A stretch of 64,000 bases of DNA from Phytohabitans rumicis (GCF_011764445.1 NZ_BLPG01000001.1:1612001-1676000); one strand, 5' to 3'. Positions 1 through 8,971 are shown, numbered from the stretch's first letter. The notes: generated by a model not told the origin, from the sequence alone. Numbers and translations: made by a program.

Positions 1-228
1 CGCGACGGCCACCGGTGGCGCAACGAGATCTGGCGCCACGCCGACGGCTCGTTCGCCGAATGGTGACAGCTGCGTGTCAAGGTCCGCCAGTGCGAGGCCG
101 ACGACTGCGTCATGCTGTTCCTGCCCGCCCACCCGCGCCGCCGCTGGTGTTCAGGCGCCTGCTGCGGCAACCGCACCCGCGTGGCGTGGCATTACCAACG
201 CCACGCCGCTTCGACCAGGCAGGCGTAG
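1..228 (+). pseudogene. CGNR zinc-finger protein, 3' end, interrupted by an in-frame TGA
   Basis: The window opens inside a gene read in frame 1. After 21 codons there is a TGA at 64-66. The same frame then continues to a TAG at 226-228 and encodes a complete CGNR zinc finger: two cysteines in RQCEADDC, then RRRWCS and CCGNRTRVAWHYQRH. This domain is the usual C-terminus of actinobacterial ABATE/CGNR proteins, thought to be DNA-binding transcription regulators. The residues before the stop (EIWRHADGSFAEW) join smoothly to the finger, so the TGA falls inside one protein, probably at a former sense codon. It is either a real nonsense mutation or a sequencing error. The 5' part lies outside the window. 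Confidence 0.6.
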
Positions 229-459
229 GGCGCCGGGTGGCCCCCGGTCACGACGCGCTGAGCGTAGCCTTGCCACTTGAACAGGGCGCACGATCGACCA
301 TGGTGGACAGATCATCGACATCATGGTCAGTACCGGTCTCCGCGCCACACTCCGTCCAATTTGGAATCCTTCAAAAGTATTTACTGGTTCCAATGTTTTC
401 GGTTTCTTTTTCGGTTCCGCCTTCATGACAATCACGCCAACTGCTGTCATGATGTTGGA
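229..459 (+). promoter_or_regulatory. AT-rich leader upstream of the two-component operon
   Basis: No gene is supported here. Positions 350-450 are clearly AT-richer than the rest of the window and contain runs such as TCAAAAGTATTT. GGTT-type motifs recur at 386, 401 and 413. A 7-bp inverted repeat, GACCATG (297-303) and CATGGTC (321-327), lies further upstream. This is where I would expect the promoter, and possibly the autoregulatory sites, of the response regulator gene, but no single site is clear. Confidence 0.3.
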
Positions 460-1140
460 GTGGATGAGGGTTCAACCGTCGACTCGCGTCGACTTCTCCT
501 TGTGGAGGATGACGGTGAGCTTGCGGGAATGTTGGTTGACGTGTTCGCCGCCGAGGGTTACCCCACCGACCATGCGTCCGACGGTCAACGCGGACTCCAC
601 TTCGGACTGACCCGGTCGTACCGGCTGATCGTCGTAGATCGAGGGCTGCCGGGAATGGACGGCCTGGACGTCGTCGTACGGTTGCGTCAGCAGGCCGTCA
701 GCGCCCGAATACTCATGTTGACCGCGCTCGGCGGCACCGCCGACCTGGTCGAAGGGCTCGACGCCGGCGCCGACGACTACCTGGCCAAACCATTCGAGGT
801 AGCGGAGTTGCTGGCCCGAACGCGGGCCTTGAGTCGACGCGCGGTCGACGACGCCGAGGTGATTCCGTTGGGTTCGGCGCGGCTCGACGTGACACTACGC
901 GGAGTCCATTTGGCCAGCGGTAAATTCGTCAGTCTGTCCGGCCGGGAGTTCGCACTGATCCGATCGCTGGCGACGCGCCCCCGGGTGGTGCACAGCCGCA
1001 CCCAGCTGCGCGGCAGGGTATTCCGCGGAGCCGACTCCGAGTCCATAGTGGATACGTATGTGCACTATCTGCGACGTAAGCTGGGACCCACCATAGTGCG
1101 TACCGTACACGGGTTGGGTTATCAGATCGGCGCCCTATGA
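460..1140 (+). CDS. OmpR/PhoB-family response regulator
   Basis: This is a 226-residue DNA-binding response regulator. The receiver domain occupies about residues 10-125, with the acidic pair D17-D18, phospho-acceptor D60 (VVDRGLPGMDGL), T88 and K110 (DDYLAKPFE). A winged-helix effector domain follows, ending in the typical VHYLRRKLG and VHGLGYQI elements. GTG at 460 is the first start that gives a normal N-terminus just ahead of the RRLLLVEDD strand. The open frame extends upstream to 277 but that part does not look like protein, and no strong ribosome-binding site is seen. The stop overlaps the kinase start (ATGA at 1137-1140), so the two are translationally coupled. The target genes are not evident, although the adenylation operon follows directly. 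Confidence 0.85.
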   Translation: MDEGSTVDSRRLLLVEDDGELAGMLVDVFAAEGYPTDHASDGQRGLHFGLTRSYRLIVVDRGLPGMDGLDVVVRLRQQAVSARILMLTALGGTADLVEGLDAGADDYLAKPFEVAELLARTRALSRRAVDDAEVIPLGSARLDVTLRGVHLASGKFVSLSGREFALIRSLATRPRVVHSRTQLRGRVFRGADSESIVDTYVHYLRRKLGPTIVRTVHGLGYQIGAL

Positions 1141-2183
1141 TCGGAGCACCCCACAATCGGGAAAGGCGTATTCTGTGCCGGGTCCGACTGGTAGTGGCAT
1201 CGAGCCTCGCCGCCGCGGTCAGCGGCACGGTCCTAATGGTCGGCGGTCTGGCGTGCCTCCTCGTCGGCCTCGTCGTGGCATCGACCTTCGGCGTTCTGGT
1301 CGCCTGGCGGGCGCTGCATCCGATGGTGCAGCTGCTGGACCGGCGCCGGCGGTTCGTCGCGGACGCCAGCCACGAACTGCGGGCACCGCTTACCCGCCTG
1401 CACGTTCGAGGTCAGCTTCTGTTGCGCCGGGCGGAAGAACTGCCCGAGCCGCTCGTGACCGAACTGCGCCGGATGGTAGCGGGCACCCGCGAACTCGGTG
1501 AGGTCCTCGATGACATGCTGCGCACCGCCCGACTATGGTCGGATGCTCCCGGGAGCGAGCGGGTCGACCTGGACGCCGTCGCCACGGACCTGCTAGCGGC
1601 GGAGGCGGGGCGCCTCGCCGAGCGAAAACTGGTCGCGGTCCTGCGGGTCGGGCCTGAGCCGCTCGTCGTGTTGGGAGTCAAGCCCGCCCTACGACGGATG
1701 CTCTCCGCCCTGCTGGACAACGCCATCGGACACACCCCACCCCAGGGTCGGATCACGGTCTCCATCGCGACCGTGGACCACGGCCGAACGGTGGAACTGG
1801 TCGTCGGGGACACCGGCGTCGGCTTCGATCCGGTGCAACACCGCACGATGTTCGACCGGTTCAGCCGGGGCGCCGCTGGTCAGGGTCAGCGGTTCGGTAT
1901 CGGGCTCGCTCTCACCCGGGAGGTGGTCGAAAGCCACGGCGGGACGATCGCCGGCGTCGGCCAGCCTGGGCGGGGCGCGCGATTCATCGTGAGGTTGCCT
2001 GCGGCACCCCCTCGCAGACCTTCTAAGAACATTCTGAGATCTGTCCACAACCATCGATGTAGGTGTGCGGCGGTTGCCGCGCACGCGTCGATCGGAGGGA
2101 CCTGCCGCGATGCATCAGCAGTTGATCGAGCGGACCTCGACAGCGTGGTCCACACCCCTGCTGGACCACCTCTCTGGCCATGA
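1137..2183 (+). CDS. Small sensor histidine kinase lacking an extracellular sensor domain
   Basis: Partner kinase of the preceding regulator. Hydrophobic helices at about residues 18-57 anchor it, and the H-box (ADASHELRAPLTRL, phospho-acceptor H79) follows almost at once. No periplasmic sensor and no clear HAMP are seen. The ATPase domain has the N-box DNAIGHT, G1 DTGVGFD, the F-box FDRF and G2 GIGLAL. As written the frame runs to 2183, 74 bases into the next gene, with a tail unlike protein. One extra C in the run near 2010 would give ...RLPAAPPSQTF and a TAA at 2024-2026. The corrected length is a multiple of three (296 residues). I therefore think the real end is about 2026. Confidence 0.8.
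   Translation: MIGAPHNRERRILCRVRLVVASSLAAAVSGTVLMVGGLACLLVGLVVASTFGVLVAWRALHPMVQLLDRRRRFVADASHELRAPLTRLHVRGQLLLRRAEELPEPLVTELRRMVAGTRELGEVLDDMLRTARLWSDAPGSERVDLDAVATDLLAAEAGRLAERKLVAVLRVGPEPLVVLGVKPALRRMLSALLDNAIGHTPPQGRITVSIATVDHGRTVELVVGDTGVGFDPVQHRTMFDRFSRGAAGQGQRFGIGLALTREVVESHGGTIAGVGQPGRGARFIVRLPAAPPRRPSKNILRSVHNHRCRCAAVAAHASIGGTCRDASAVDRADLDSVVHTPAGPPLWP
2063..2084 (+). terminator. Hairpin between kinase and adenylation gene
   Basis: GTGTGCGGC and GCCGCGCAC form a 9-bp stem, with one G-T pair, around a GGTT loop. It lies after the inferred end of the kinase at 2026 and before the ribosome-binding site at about 2095. No U-tract follows. It could be a weak terminator or attenuator separating the two-component genes from the next operon. 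Confidence 0.3.
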
Positions 2184-3711
2184 CCGCCGGAGGTTCCAGC
2201 TCTTTGGACAGGGGCCGGTCGCGGCGGTACCGGACACCCACATCCACCACGCGTTCGAGCGGCACGCGGCCATCCGCCCGGACGCCACCGCCGCCGAACA
2301 TCACGACGAGACGATCACCTACGGCGAACTGAACCGCCAGGCGAACCGGCTCGCCGCACAACTCGCCCGTCACGGCGTCCACCCCGGCGACAACGTCGCG
2401 GTGTTCGTCCGGCGTGGCATCCCCATGCTGGTCGGAATCCTCGGCGTGCTCAAGGCCGGTGCCGCGTACGTGCCGCAGGACGCGGGCCTGGCCCCGTCCG
2501 CCCACCTCCGCCACGTCATCGGCGCCGCGGCCACCCGGGTCATCCTGACGACGTCCAACGTCGCGGACCGGATACCGGTGCCGACCGGCCATCACCTCAT
2601 CGCCATCGACACCCTGATGACCCAGCCTCTCGGCCCCTCCGACGACCGGTTCCGCCCGCAACGGCCGGGCGACGCCGGCGAGAACTGCTACATACTCTTC
2701 ACCTCCGGCACGACCGGACGCGCCAACGGCGTCGCCGTCACCCACCGCAACGTCTGCAACATCCTGCTCACCGCGCCCGGAGACCTCGGCATCCGCCCGG
2801 GGTGGCGGGTGGGACAGGTGCTCAATGTGGCGTTCGACATGGCGGCGTGGGAGATCCTCGGCTGCCTCAGCCACGGCGCCACCCTCGTCATCCGAGGGCA
2901 GGACATCGCCGAGACCGCTCAGCACGTGGACGTCATCATCGCCACCCCCACCATCCTGAGCGCCCTCGACCCCAAGCGGTGCGGATCGGTGAAGGTGGTG
3001 GCAGTGGCCGGCGAGCCCTGCCCGCGACCACTGGCCGACCGGTGGGCCCGCCGGTGCACCTTCTACAACGCATGCGGACCAACCGAGACCACCATCGTGA
3101 ACACAATGCATCGCCACCACCCGAACGCCGCGCGGCTCACCATCGGGCGGCCAACCCCCAACAACACCGTGTACATCCTCGACCAAACCGGGCATCCCTG
3201 CCCCATCGGCGCCACCGGCGAGATGTGGGCCGGCGGCGACTGCGTCTCCGCCGGCTACCTGGACAACCCGGCGCTGAACGCGGAACGCTACGTCCCGGAC
3301 CCGTTCCTGGGCGGCGGCGGAGTGATGTTCCGTACCCGGGACCTCGGCCGCTGGACCCCGGACGGCCAACTGGAGCACCTCGGCCGGACGGACGACCAGG
3401 TCAAAATCCGCGGATTCCGTGTCGAACTGGACTCGGTCTCGGCCATCCTCGAGTCGGTACCCGGCTGCCGGCGGGCCGTCACCCTCAAGCTCGACGACCG
3501 CAGCCTCGTGTCCTTCGTGGCTCCCAACCAGGTGGACCCTGAGATGGCGAGGCAGGCCGTCGCCTCGGCCCTGCCCTACTACTGCGTCCCGACGGCCGTC
3601 CACCCATTGGCCGCCCTGCCCGAGACCAGCCGCGGAAAAGTCGACAAGGCGGCGCTGCGACACATCGCACTGGCAAACCGCGCCACCAACGGGCTGGAGC
3701 GGACGGCATGA
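2110..3711 (+). CDS. Stand-alone NRPS-like adenylation enzyme (AMP-binding)
   Basis: A 533-residue member of the ANL superfamily, predicted to activate a carboxylic or amino acid as the acyl-adenylate. Core motifs are in order: A3 FTSGTTGRANG (from about residue 197), A4 FDMAAWE, A5 NACGPTETT, A7/A8 RTRDLGRW and DDQVKIRGFRVE, and A10 SRGKVDK with the catalytic lysine K510. The aspartate in FDMAAWE corresponds to the residue that contacts the substrate amino group in amino-acid-activating domains. No carrier-protein domain is attached. ATG 2110 is chosen for its GGAGG-type site at about 2095. The stop overlaps the next gene (ATGA at 3708), so the two products probably act together. In fungal TmpL an AMP-binding domain is fused to a membrane oxidoreductase like the next gene. 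Confidence 0.85.
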   Translation: MHQQLIERTSTAWSTPLLDHLSGHDRRRFQLFGQGPVAAVPDTHIHHAFERHAAIRPDATAAEHHDETITYGELNRQANRLAAQLARHGVHPGDNVAVFVRRGIPMLVGILGVLKAGAAYVPQDAGLAPSAHLRHVIGAAATRVILTTSNVADRIPVPTGHHLIAIDTLMTQPLGPSDDRFRPQRPGDAGENCYILFTSGTTGRANGVAVTHRNVCNILLTAPGDLGIRPGWRVGQVLNVAFDMAAWEILGCLSHGATLVIRGQDIAETAQHVDVIIATPTILSALDPKRCGSVKVVAVAGEPCPRPLADRWARRCTFYNACGPTETTIVNTMHRHHPNAARLTIGRPTPNNTVYILDQTGHPCPIGATGEMWAGGDCVSAGYLDNPALNAERYVPDPFLGGGGVMFRTRDLGRWTPDGQLEHLGRTDDQVKIRGFRVELDSVSAILESVPGCRRAVTLKLDDRSLVSFVAPNQVDPEMARQAVASALPYYCVPTAVHPLAALPETSRGKVDKAALRHIALANRATNGLERTA

Positions 3712-5071
3712 GCGTAATCAGTCCCGTCGACACGTCGACAGCGCCCACCGCTTTCGCAGTCGAGCATGTCGCCCTGCCACCGCCGCCGTCGTCGTCACCT
3801 CTCCGGCGCATCCTCAAACATCCACGGCTGATGCATCACAACCGTCTCGCCGCCCTCGTCCTCATCGCGAACCTGGCACTGCTCGGGCACGCCCTCACCG
3901 GTGGCGGCTGGTGGTCCGGCGACCGCATCGACCTCGCGGCCGTCTCCGCCGCCGTCCTGGCGAACTTCGCGCTCGCCATCCTCATTCGCCAGCAGTACGT
4001 CATCAACCTGCTGTTCTGGCTCGCCACCCGGGCGCCCACCCACTGGCCACTGCGGATCCGGTGGACCCTGGGAAAGGTGTACCACTTTGGCGGGCTGCAC
4101 GTCGGCGGTGCGCTCGCCGGAACGTTGTGGTTCGTCGTCCTCACCGCGTCGATCACCCTCGACACCCTGCGAAGTGCCCCGCCGGTCTCCATCGGTCTAC
4201 TGGTGGTTTCGTACGCGCTGCTGGCTTTGCTGGCCGCCATCGTGCTGACCGCGCGACCGGGCTACCGGGCCAGGCAGCACGACCGGTTCGAGCGGATGCA
4301 TCGGTTCGGTGGTTGGACCGCGCTGGTCCTGTTCTGGACCCAGACCGTCCTGTTCGTACAGACAGGGGATGGGAGCCTGCTGGCCGCGCCGCAGATCTGG
4401 GTACTCGCCCTTCTCACCCTCAGCGTCGCGCTGCCTTGGCTGCGCCTGCGCAAGGTGCCCGTGGCGGTCACCCGGCCCTCCAACCATGTGGCGGTGGCCC
4501 GCTTCAACCATGGGGTGACTCCGTTCGCCGGATCGTCCACCGCGATCAGCCGCCACCCACTGCGGGAATGGCACTCGTTCGCCAACGTGCCCGCTCCCGG
4601 CGAGTCCGGCTTCCGTCTCACCATCTCCCGCGCCGGCGACTGGACCGGATCGTTCATCGACGACATGCCAGCGCACGTCTGGGTCAAGGGCATCACCACC
4701 GCAGGCGTCGCGAACATCGAAACCCTGTTCACCAAGGTGGTCTACGTCGCCACCGGCAGCGGCATCGGCCCGGTGCTGCCGCACCTGCTGGCCCGGAAGG
4801 TGCCATCCCGGCTGGTCTGGGCAACCCGCAGCCCACGAGCCACCTACGGCGACGCGTTGGTGGACGAGATCCTGGCCGGTCAGCCCGACGCGACCGTCTG
4901 GGACACCGCCACGCACGGCAAGCCCGACATGGTCCGGCTGGCCTACGCCGCGTACGCAGCGTTCGGGCCGAGGCCGTCATCTGCATCTCCAACAAGAAGC
5001 TGACCTGGCAGGTCGTCCACGGCCTGGAGCGCCGGGGAATCCCGGCGTACGGCGCCATCTGGGACTCCTGA
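3708..5071 (+). CDS. Six-helix membrane protein with NAD-binding-like C-terminal domain, TmpL-like (one frameshift)
   Basis: The N-terminal half has about six membrane helices: [33 protein letters not shown], then segments near residues 135, 165, 205 and 230. Histidines near helix ends ([18 protein letters not shown]) might bind a cofactor. The C-terminal half looks like a ferredoxin-reductase-type nucleotide-binding domain, with [16 protein letters not shown]. The frame breaks near 4968. One added G restores ...[18 protein letters not shown] and a natural end, [12 protein letters not shown], at 5071 (454 residues). The order adenylation domain, helices, reductase domain matches fungal TmpL, reported to act in redox homeostasis, but here it is split into two genes. 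The substrate is unknown. Confidence 0.7.
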
Positions 5072-5088
5072 GTGAAAGGGAAACCGCT

Positions 5089-5856
5089 ATGGAATACATC
5101 AAGATCGAGCAGCGTGGGCGGGTCGTCACCGTGCACCTGCACCGGCCCGAGGTGCTGAACGCGCTCAACACCGCGCTGATGACGGAACTGGTCGACGCGC
5201 TCCGACCGCTCGACCGGGACCCCGCGGTGGGCTGCTTCGTCATCACCGGCTCCGAACGAGCCTTCGCCGCCGGTGCCGACATCCGCGAGATGGCGCCGAA
5301 GTCCTCCATCGAAATGTTCGCCGAGGACTTCTTCGCCGGCTGGGACGGCTTCACCGCGCTGCGTACGCCGAAGATCGCCGCCGTGGCCGGATACGCGCTC
5401 GGCGGCGGCTGCGAACTGGCCATGATGTGCGACATCATCTTCGCCGCCGACACCGCCCGCTTCGGGCAGCCGGAGATCACGCTCGGCGTCATCCCGGGCA
5501 TCGGAGGGACTCAGCGCCTGACCAGGCTGGTCGGCAAGGCCAAGGCGATGGACATGATCCTCACCGGACGGTTGATGGACGCCGTCGAAGCGGAGCGGTC
5601 CGGCCTGGTCGCTCGGGTGGTTCCCGCCGACCAGCTGCTGCCGCAGACGATGGCCGCGGCCGAGATGATCGCCGCCTACGGCAAGCTGGCCGCGATGACG
5701 GCCCGCGAGGCCGTCGACCGCGCCCTGGAGGTCGGCCTGCGGGAGGGCCTGCTGTTCGAGCGGCGCGTGTTCCACGCCCTGTTCGCCACCGAGGACCAAA
5801 CCGAGGGTATGCAAGCGTTCCTGGAAAAGCGGCCCGCCCGATTCACCGGCCGGTGA
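5089..5856 (+). CDS. Enoyl-CoA hydratase/isomerase family protein
   Basis: A 255-residue crotonase, predicted to hydrate a 2-enoyl-CoA to the 3-hydroxyacyl-CoA. The oxyanion-hole segments ([13 protein letters not shown] and [12 protein letters not shown]) and both catalytic glutamates, E109 in [11 protein letters not shown] and E129 in [13 protein letters not shown], are present. They are 20 residues apart as in true hydratases. The gene starts 17 bases after the membrane protein and probably belongs to the same operon. It then meets the oppositely directed CoA-transferase operon. It could serve fatty-acid or aromatic side-chain beta-oxidation; nothing in the sequence fixes the substrate. Confidence 0.88.
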   Translation: MEYIKIEQRGRVVTVHLHRPEVLNALNTALMTELVDALRPLDRDPAVGCFVITGSERAFAAGADIREMAPKSSIEMFAEDFFAGWDGFTALRTPKIAAVAGYALGGGCELAMMCDIIFAADTARFGQPEITLGVIPGIGGTQRLTRLVGKAKAMDMILTGRLMDAVEAERSGLVARVVPADQLLPQTMAAAEMIAAYGKLAAMTAREAVDRALEVGLREGLLFERRVFHALFATEDQTEGMQAFLEKRPARFTGR

Positions 5857-5895
5857 CACGCACGGGGTGCCGGATCGCACCGATCACCGCGGCCG

Positions 5896-6003
5896 TCAGC
5901 GGACCGGCGCCGCCGTCGATCCCCGCCGCACGAACTCCGCACGGACGTGCAGCGGCTCCGGGACGTCGTCGCCGCCGAGGGCGGCGAGGATCTGGTGCAC
6001 CGC
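5896..6003 (-). pseudogene. C-terminal scrap of a LacI-family regulator
   Basis: About 35 codons on the minus strand read VHQILAALGGDDVPEPL, then HVRAEFVRRGSTAAPVR and a stop. The ending (L-elements, then VxRGST) is the typical C-terminus of LacI-type repressors. A TGA at 6004-6006 blocks the frame just upstream, and beyond it lies the CoA-transferase gene. Only a scar of a lost regulator gene remains. Confidence 0.4.
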
Positions 6004-6011
6004 TCACGTAG

Positions 6012-6649
6012 TTACAGCGTGATGCCGAGTCGCTCCGCGAGCTCGTGGGCGCTGACGCCGTACGTCTCGCGGATCCGTACGCCGTTGGGCCCGACGTCGA
6101 AGACGCCGCAGTCCGTGTAGACGCGGCTGACGCAGCCGACGCCGGTGAGCGGGTAGGTGCACTGCGGCACGAGTTTCGGCTCACCGGCGCGGGTGAAGAG
6201 CGCCATCATCACGTAGACGTCCTTGGCGCCGATGGCGAGGTCCATGGCGCCGCCGACGGCAGGAATGTCGTCGGGTTTACCGGTGTGCCAGTTGGCGAGG
6301 TCGCCGTTGAAGGCAACCTGATATGCCCGAGTACGCAGACGTCGAGGTGCCCACCGCGCATCATTGCGAAGGAGTCGGCGTGGTGGAAGTACGCCGCCCC
6401 CGGCAACTCGGTCACCGGGACCTTGCCGGCGTTGGTCAGATCGGGGTCGACCGCGTCGTCCTCGGCCTTCGGACCCATGTTGAGCATGCCGTTCTCGGTG
6501 TGCAGCACGACCCCGGAGTCGGCCGGCAGGTGGTCGGCGACTTTGGTGGGCTGGCCGATGCCGAGGTTGACGAAGGCACCGGCCGGGATGTCGCGTGCGA
6601 TGACGGCGGCGAGCTCGTCCATCGAGCGCTTACGGTCGGCGGTGGTCAT
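6012..6649 (-). CDS. pcaJ: 3-oxoacid (beta-ketoadipate) CoA-transferase subunit B (one frameshift)
   Basis: Subunit B of a family I CoA transferase, which moves CoA from succinyl-CoA to a 3-oxo acid, here most likely beta-ketoadipate. The signature HTENGM with the catalytic glutamate is near residue 50, followed by [19 protein letters not shown] and [11 protein letters not shown]. The frame breaks near 6331. One added G changes the meaningless continuation into CVLGAYQVAFNGDLANWHTG, and the total becomes 213 codons, normal for the family. Its start overlaps the stop of subunit A (ATGA at 6646-6649). It is the last gene of the leftward operon headed by the GlcG-like gene. A paralogous pair lies at 53.7-55.0 kb. 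Confidence 0.85.
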
Positions 6650-7341
6650 CGTGCCCCCTGCACGGTGTAGTGACGGGCCTCCACCTGGACGACCCAGTCG
6701 ACGTAAATAGACGGGGTCACGACGGCCTCGGGGTCGAGCATCCCGGCCTCGACGACCGCTTCGACCTGAACGACGGTCGTCGTCGCGGCCGTGGCCATGA
6801 CCGGTCCGAAGTTGCGGGCGGTCTTTCGATAGATGAGGTTGCCCATCGCATCCGCGACGTGCGCGGCGATCAGCGCGTAGTCACCCTTGATGGGATACTC
6901 CAGCAGGTACTTCCGACCATCGATCTCACGCTCCTCCTTGCCCTCGGCCAGCGGCGTGCCGACCGCGGTCGGGCAGTAGAACGCACCGATACCGGCACCA
7001 GCCGCGCGCATCCGCTCGGCGAGGTTGCCCTGCGGCACCACCTCAAGCTCGATCTTCCCCTCTCGATAGAGTCGGTCGAAGATCCAGGAGTCGACCTGGC
7101 GCGGAAAGGAGCAGATCACCTTGCGCGCCCGGCCGGCAGCCAGCAACGCGGCCAGCCCGACGTCGCCGTTGCCGGCGTTGTTGGACACGATCGTGAGGTC
7201 CTTCGCACCCTGCCGGATCAACGCGTCGATCAGATGGAACGGCATCCCGGCCAAGCCGAAGCCACCAACGAGGATGGTGGAGCCATCCTCAATTCCGGCG
7301 ACCGCCGCATCGGCGCTCTCGACGATCTTCGCCCTGCTCAC
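6646..7341 (-). CDS. pcaI: 3-oxoacid (beta-ketoadipate) CoA-transferase subunit A
   Basis: Subunit A of the same transferase, 231 residues and intact. The family signature GGFGLAGMP is near residue 27, followed by [21 protein letters not shown] and [13 protein letters not shown]. The start is GTG at 7341, overlapping the thiolase stop as GTGA; the open frame continues upstream, but that part is the thiolase in another frame. Subunits A and B form the active enzyme that turns beta-ketoadipate into beta-ketoadipyl-CoA, the step before thiolysis by the preceding gene product. An acetoacetate or other 3-oxoacid substrate cannot be excluded from sequence. Confidence 0.88.
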   Translation of the reverse strand: MSRAKIVESADAAVAGIEDGSTILVGGFGLAGMPFHLIDALIRQGAKDLTIVSNNAGNGDVGLAALLAAGRARKVICSFPRQVDSWIFDRLYREGKIELEVVPQGNLAERMRAAGAGIGAFYCPTAVGTPLAEGKEEREIDGRKYLLEYPIKGDYALIAAHVADAMGNLIYRKTARNFGPVMATAATTTVVQVEAVVEAGMLDPEAVVTPSIYVDWVVQVEARHYTVQGAR

Positions 7342-8542
7342 TGGGCCGGCTCCGTAGCGTCGCAGTTCTCGAGTACGACGGCCAGCCCTTGACCGACCCC
7401 GATGCAGATCGCGGCGACGCCGTAGCGCTGCTTTGTCTCGCGCAGCACCTTGGCCAGCGTGGCGAGGATGCGACCGCCCGACGCGCCCAGCGGGTGCCCG
7501 ATCGCGATGGCGCCGCCCTTCTGGTTGACGATGTCTGGGTCGACCTTCCACGCGTCGAGGCAGGCGAGTGACTGCACAGCGAAGGCCTCGTTGAGCTCGA
7601 CCGCGCCCACCTGCTGCCAGCCGATCCCGGCCCGGACCAACGCACGGTTGGCGGCCTCGACCGGGGCGTAGCCGAATGCCTGCGGCTTCAGCGCCATCAC
7701 GCCGCGGCCGGCGATGCGGGCGATCGGGTTGGCCCCGATCGTAGCCGCGGCCCTCGCGCTGCCTAGCAGCACCGCGGAGGCACCATCGTTGAGCGGGCTG
7801 GCATTGCCCGCGGTGATGGTGCCCCATGCTCTGGTGTACGGAAGACCGGCTTGAGCCCGGCCAGCACCTCCGGCGTGGATCCGGCCCGGATGCTTTCGTC
7901 GCGGGTCAGGTCGACGCCTTCGACCGGCGTCACCAGTTCGTCGTAGAAGCCCGACTCCCACGCCTTGTGGGCGAGTTGGTGGGAGCGCGCGGCGAACTCG
8001 TCCTGCCGCTCGCGAGAGATCCCGAAGCGCTCCTGGAGTTGCTCGTTGGCCTCGCCGAGGCTGACCGTCCACTCCTTCGGCATCCGCGGGTTGACCAGCC
8101 TCCAGCCGAGCGTGGTGGATACCGCGGTGACGTCGCCGGCCGGGTACGGCTTCGCCGACTTAGGCAGCACCCACGGCGCACGCGTCATGGACTCGACTCC
8201 GCCGGTCAACACGACCTCGGCATCGCCGGACTCGATCATCCGGCTAGCCATCATCGCCGCGTCGAGGCTCGAGCCGCAGAGCCGGTTGACCGTGGTGCCT
8301 GGCACGCTCACCGGAAGCCTGGCCAGCAGCGCCCCCATGCGGCCGACGTTGCGGTTCTCCTCGCCGGCGCCGTTGGCGTTGCCCCACACCACGTCGTCGA
8401 TCGCGGCGTGGTCGAGGCCCGGCACGTGGGCGAGCGTCGAGGTGATCGCGGCAGCAGCCAGGTCGTCAGGGCGGACCCCGGCCAACGCACCGTTGAAGCG
8501 GCCGAACGGCGTCCGCGTCGCGGCGTACAGGAAAGCGCTCAT
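7338..8542 (-). CDS. pcaF: Beta-ketoadipyl-CoA thiolase (acetyl-CoA C-acyltransferase, one frameshift)
   Basis: A degradative thiolase of about 401 residues, predicted to split beta-ketoadipyl-CoA into acetyl-CoA and succinyl-CoA. It has the nucleophilic cysteine C89 (NRLCGSS), GGVESMTRAPWV, the histidine motif GHPLGASGGR and the C-terminal cysteine AAICIGVGQG. The frame breaks near 7826, just before GTITAGNAS. One added G (for example GAG to GAGG) rejoins the halves and gives 402 codons. Its place ahead of the CoA-transferase subunits, with overlapping starts, is the standard tail of the beta-ketoadipate pathway. A second, intact thiolase lies at 46.5 kb. Confidence 0.87.
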
Positions 8543-8548
8543 TGGGAT

Positions 8549-8971
8549 CTAGGCAACGATCTCCGCGACCGCATCGCGCGCCTGATTCGCGATGCGGTCG
8601 TCGGTGACGTCGTCCGCCCCGCCCACGCCGATGGCGCCGATGACTTCCCCATCGGCGGTCACGATCGGCACGCCGCCGGCGACCGGCAGGAGGTTGGCAT
8701 CGACCAGGTGGGGAGGCGCCACCCGCATCTGGGGCGACGCGGCGAAGGCCGCGAACTTTGCCGTTGGGACACCGCTCACGGCCGAGGTGTATGCCTTGCG
8801 TCGCGCGGTCTCCACGCCGAGAGGGCCGACGCCGTCGTCACTGAGAAGGATCTTGGTGACGCCACTTCGGTTGACCACGACAGCGCACACCTTGTGCCCC
8901 TCGGCCCTTGCTGCTTGCAGAGCGGCGAGCGCGGCGCCGTGCGCGATCTCGTAGCTGAGCGGCTCTCGCAT
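8549..8971 (-). CDS. GlcG/HbpS-family (DUF336) protein
   Basis: A 140-residue protein of the GlcG/HbpS family. Visible family features are the VCAVVVNRSGVTKILLSDDG strand region, the RRKAYTSA helix, GGVPIV and the glycine-rich IGAIGVGGA. No signal peptide is seen, so it is probably cytoplasmic. I chose ATG 8971 because AGGA lies about 8 bases upstream; ATG 8992 is an alternative. It is the first gene of the leftward operon, 6 bases ahead of the thiolase, and a TetR-type site lies upstream at 9037. Relatives bind haem or accompany catabolic enzymes, and its role here is unknown. Confidence 0.75.
   Translation of the reverse strand: MREPLSYEIAHGAALAALQAARAEGHKVCAVVVNRSGVTKILLSDDGVGPLGVETARRKAYTSAVSGVPTAKFAAFAASPQMRVAPPHLVDANLLPVAGGVPIVTADGEVIGAIGVGGADDVTDDRIANQARDAVAEIVA

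Noticed and set aside
2023-3663. 546-codon open frame on the minus strand opposite the adenylation gene
   Set aside because: It is a shadow caused by high GC content. The plus strand carries all ANL motifs, and the minus-strand product has no recognisable pattern and an odd composition.
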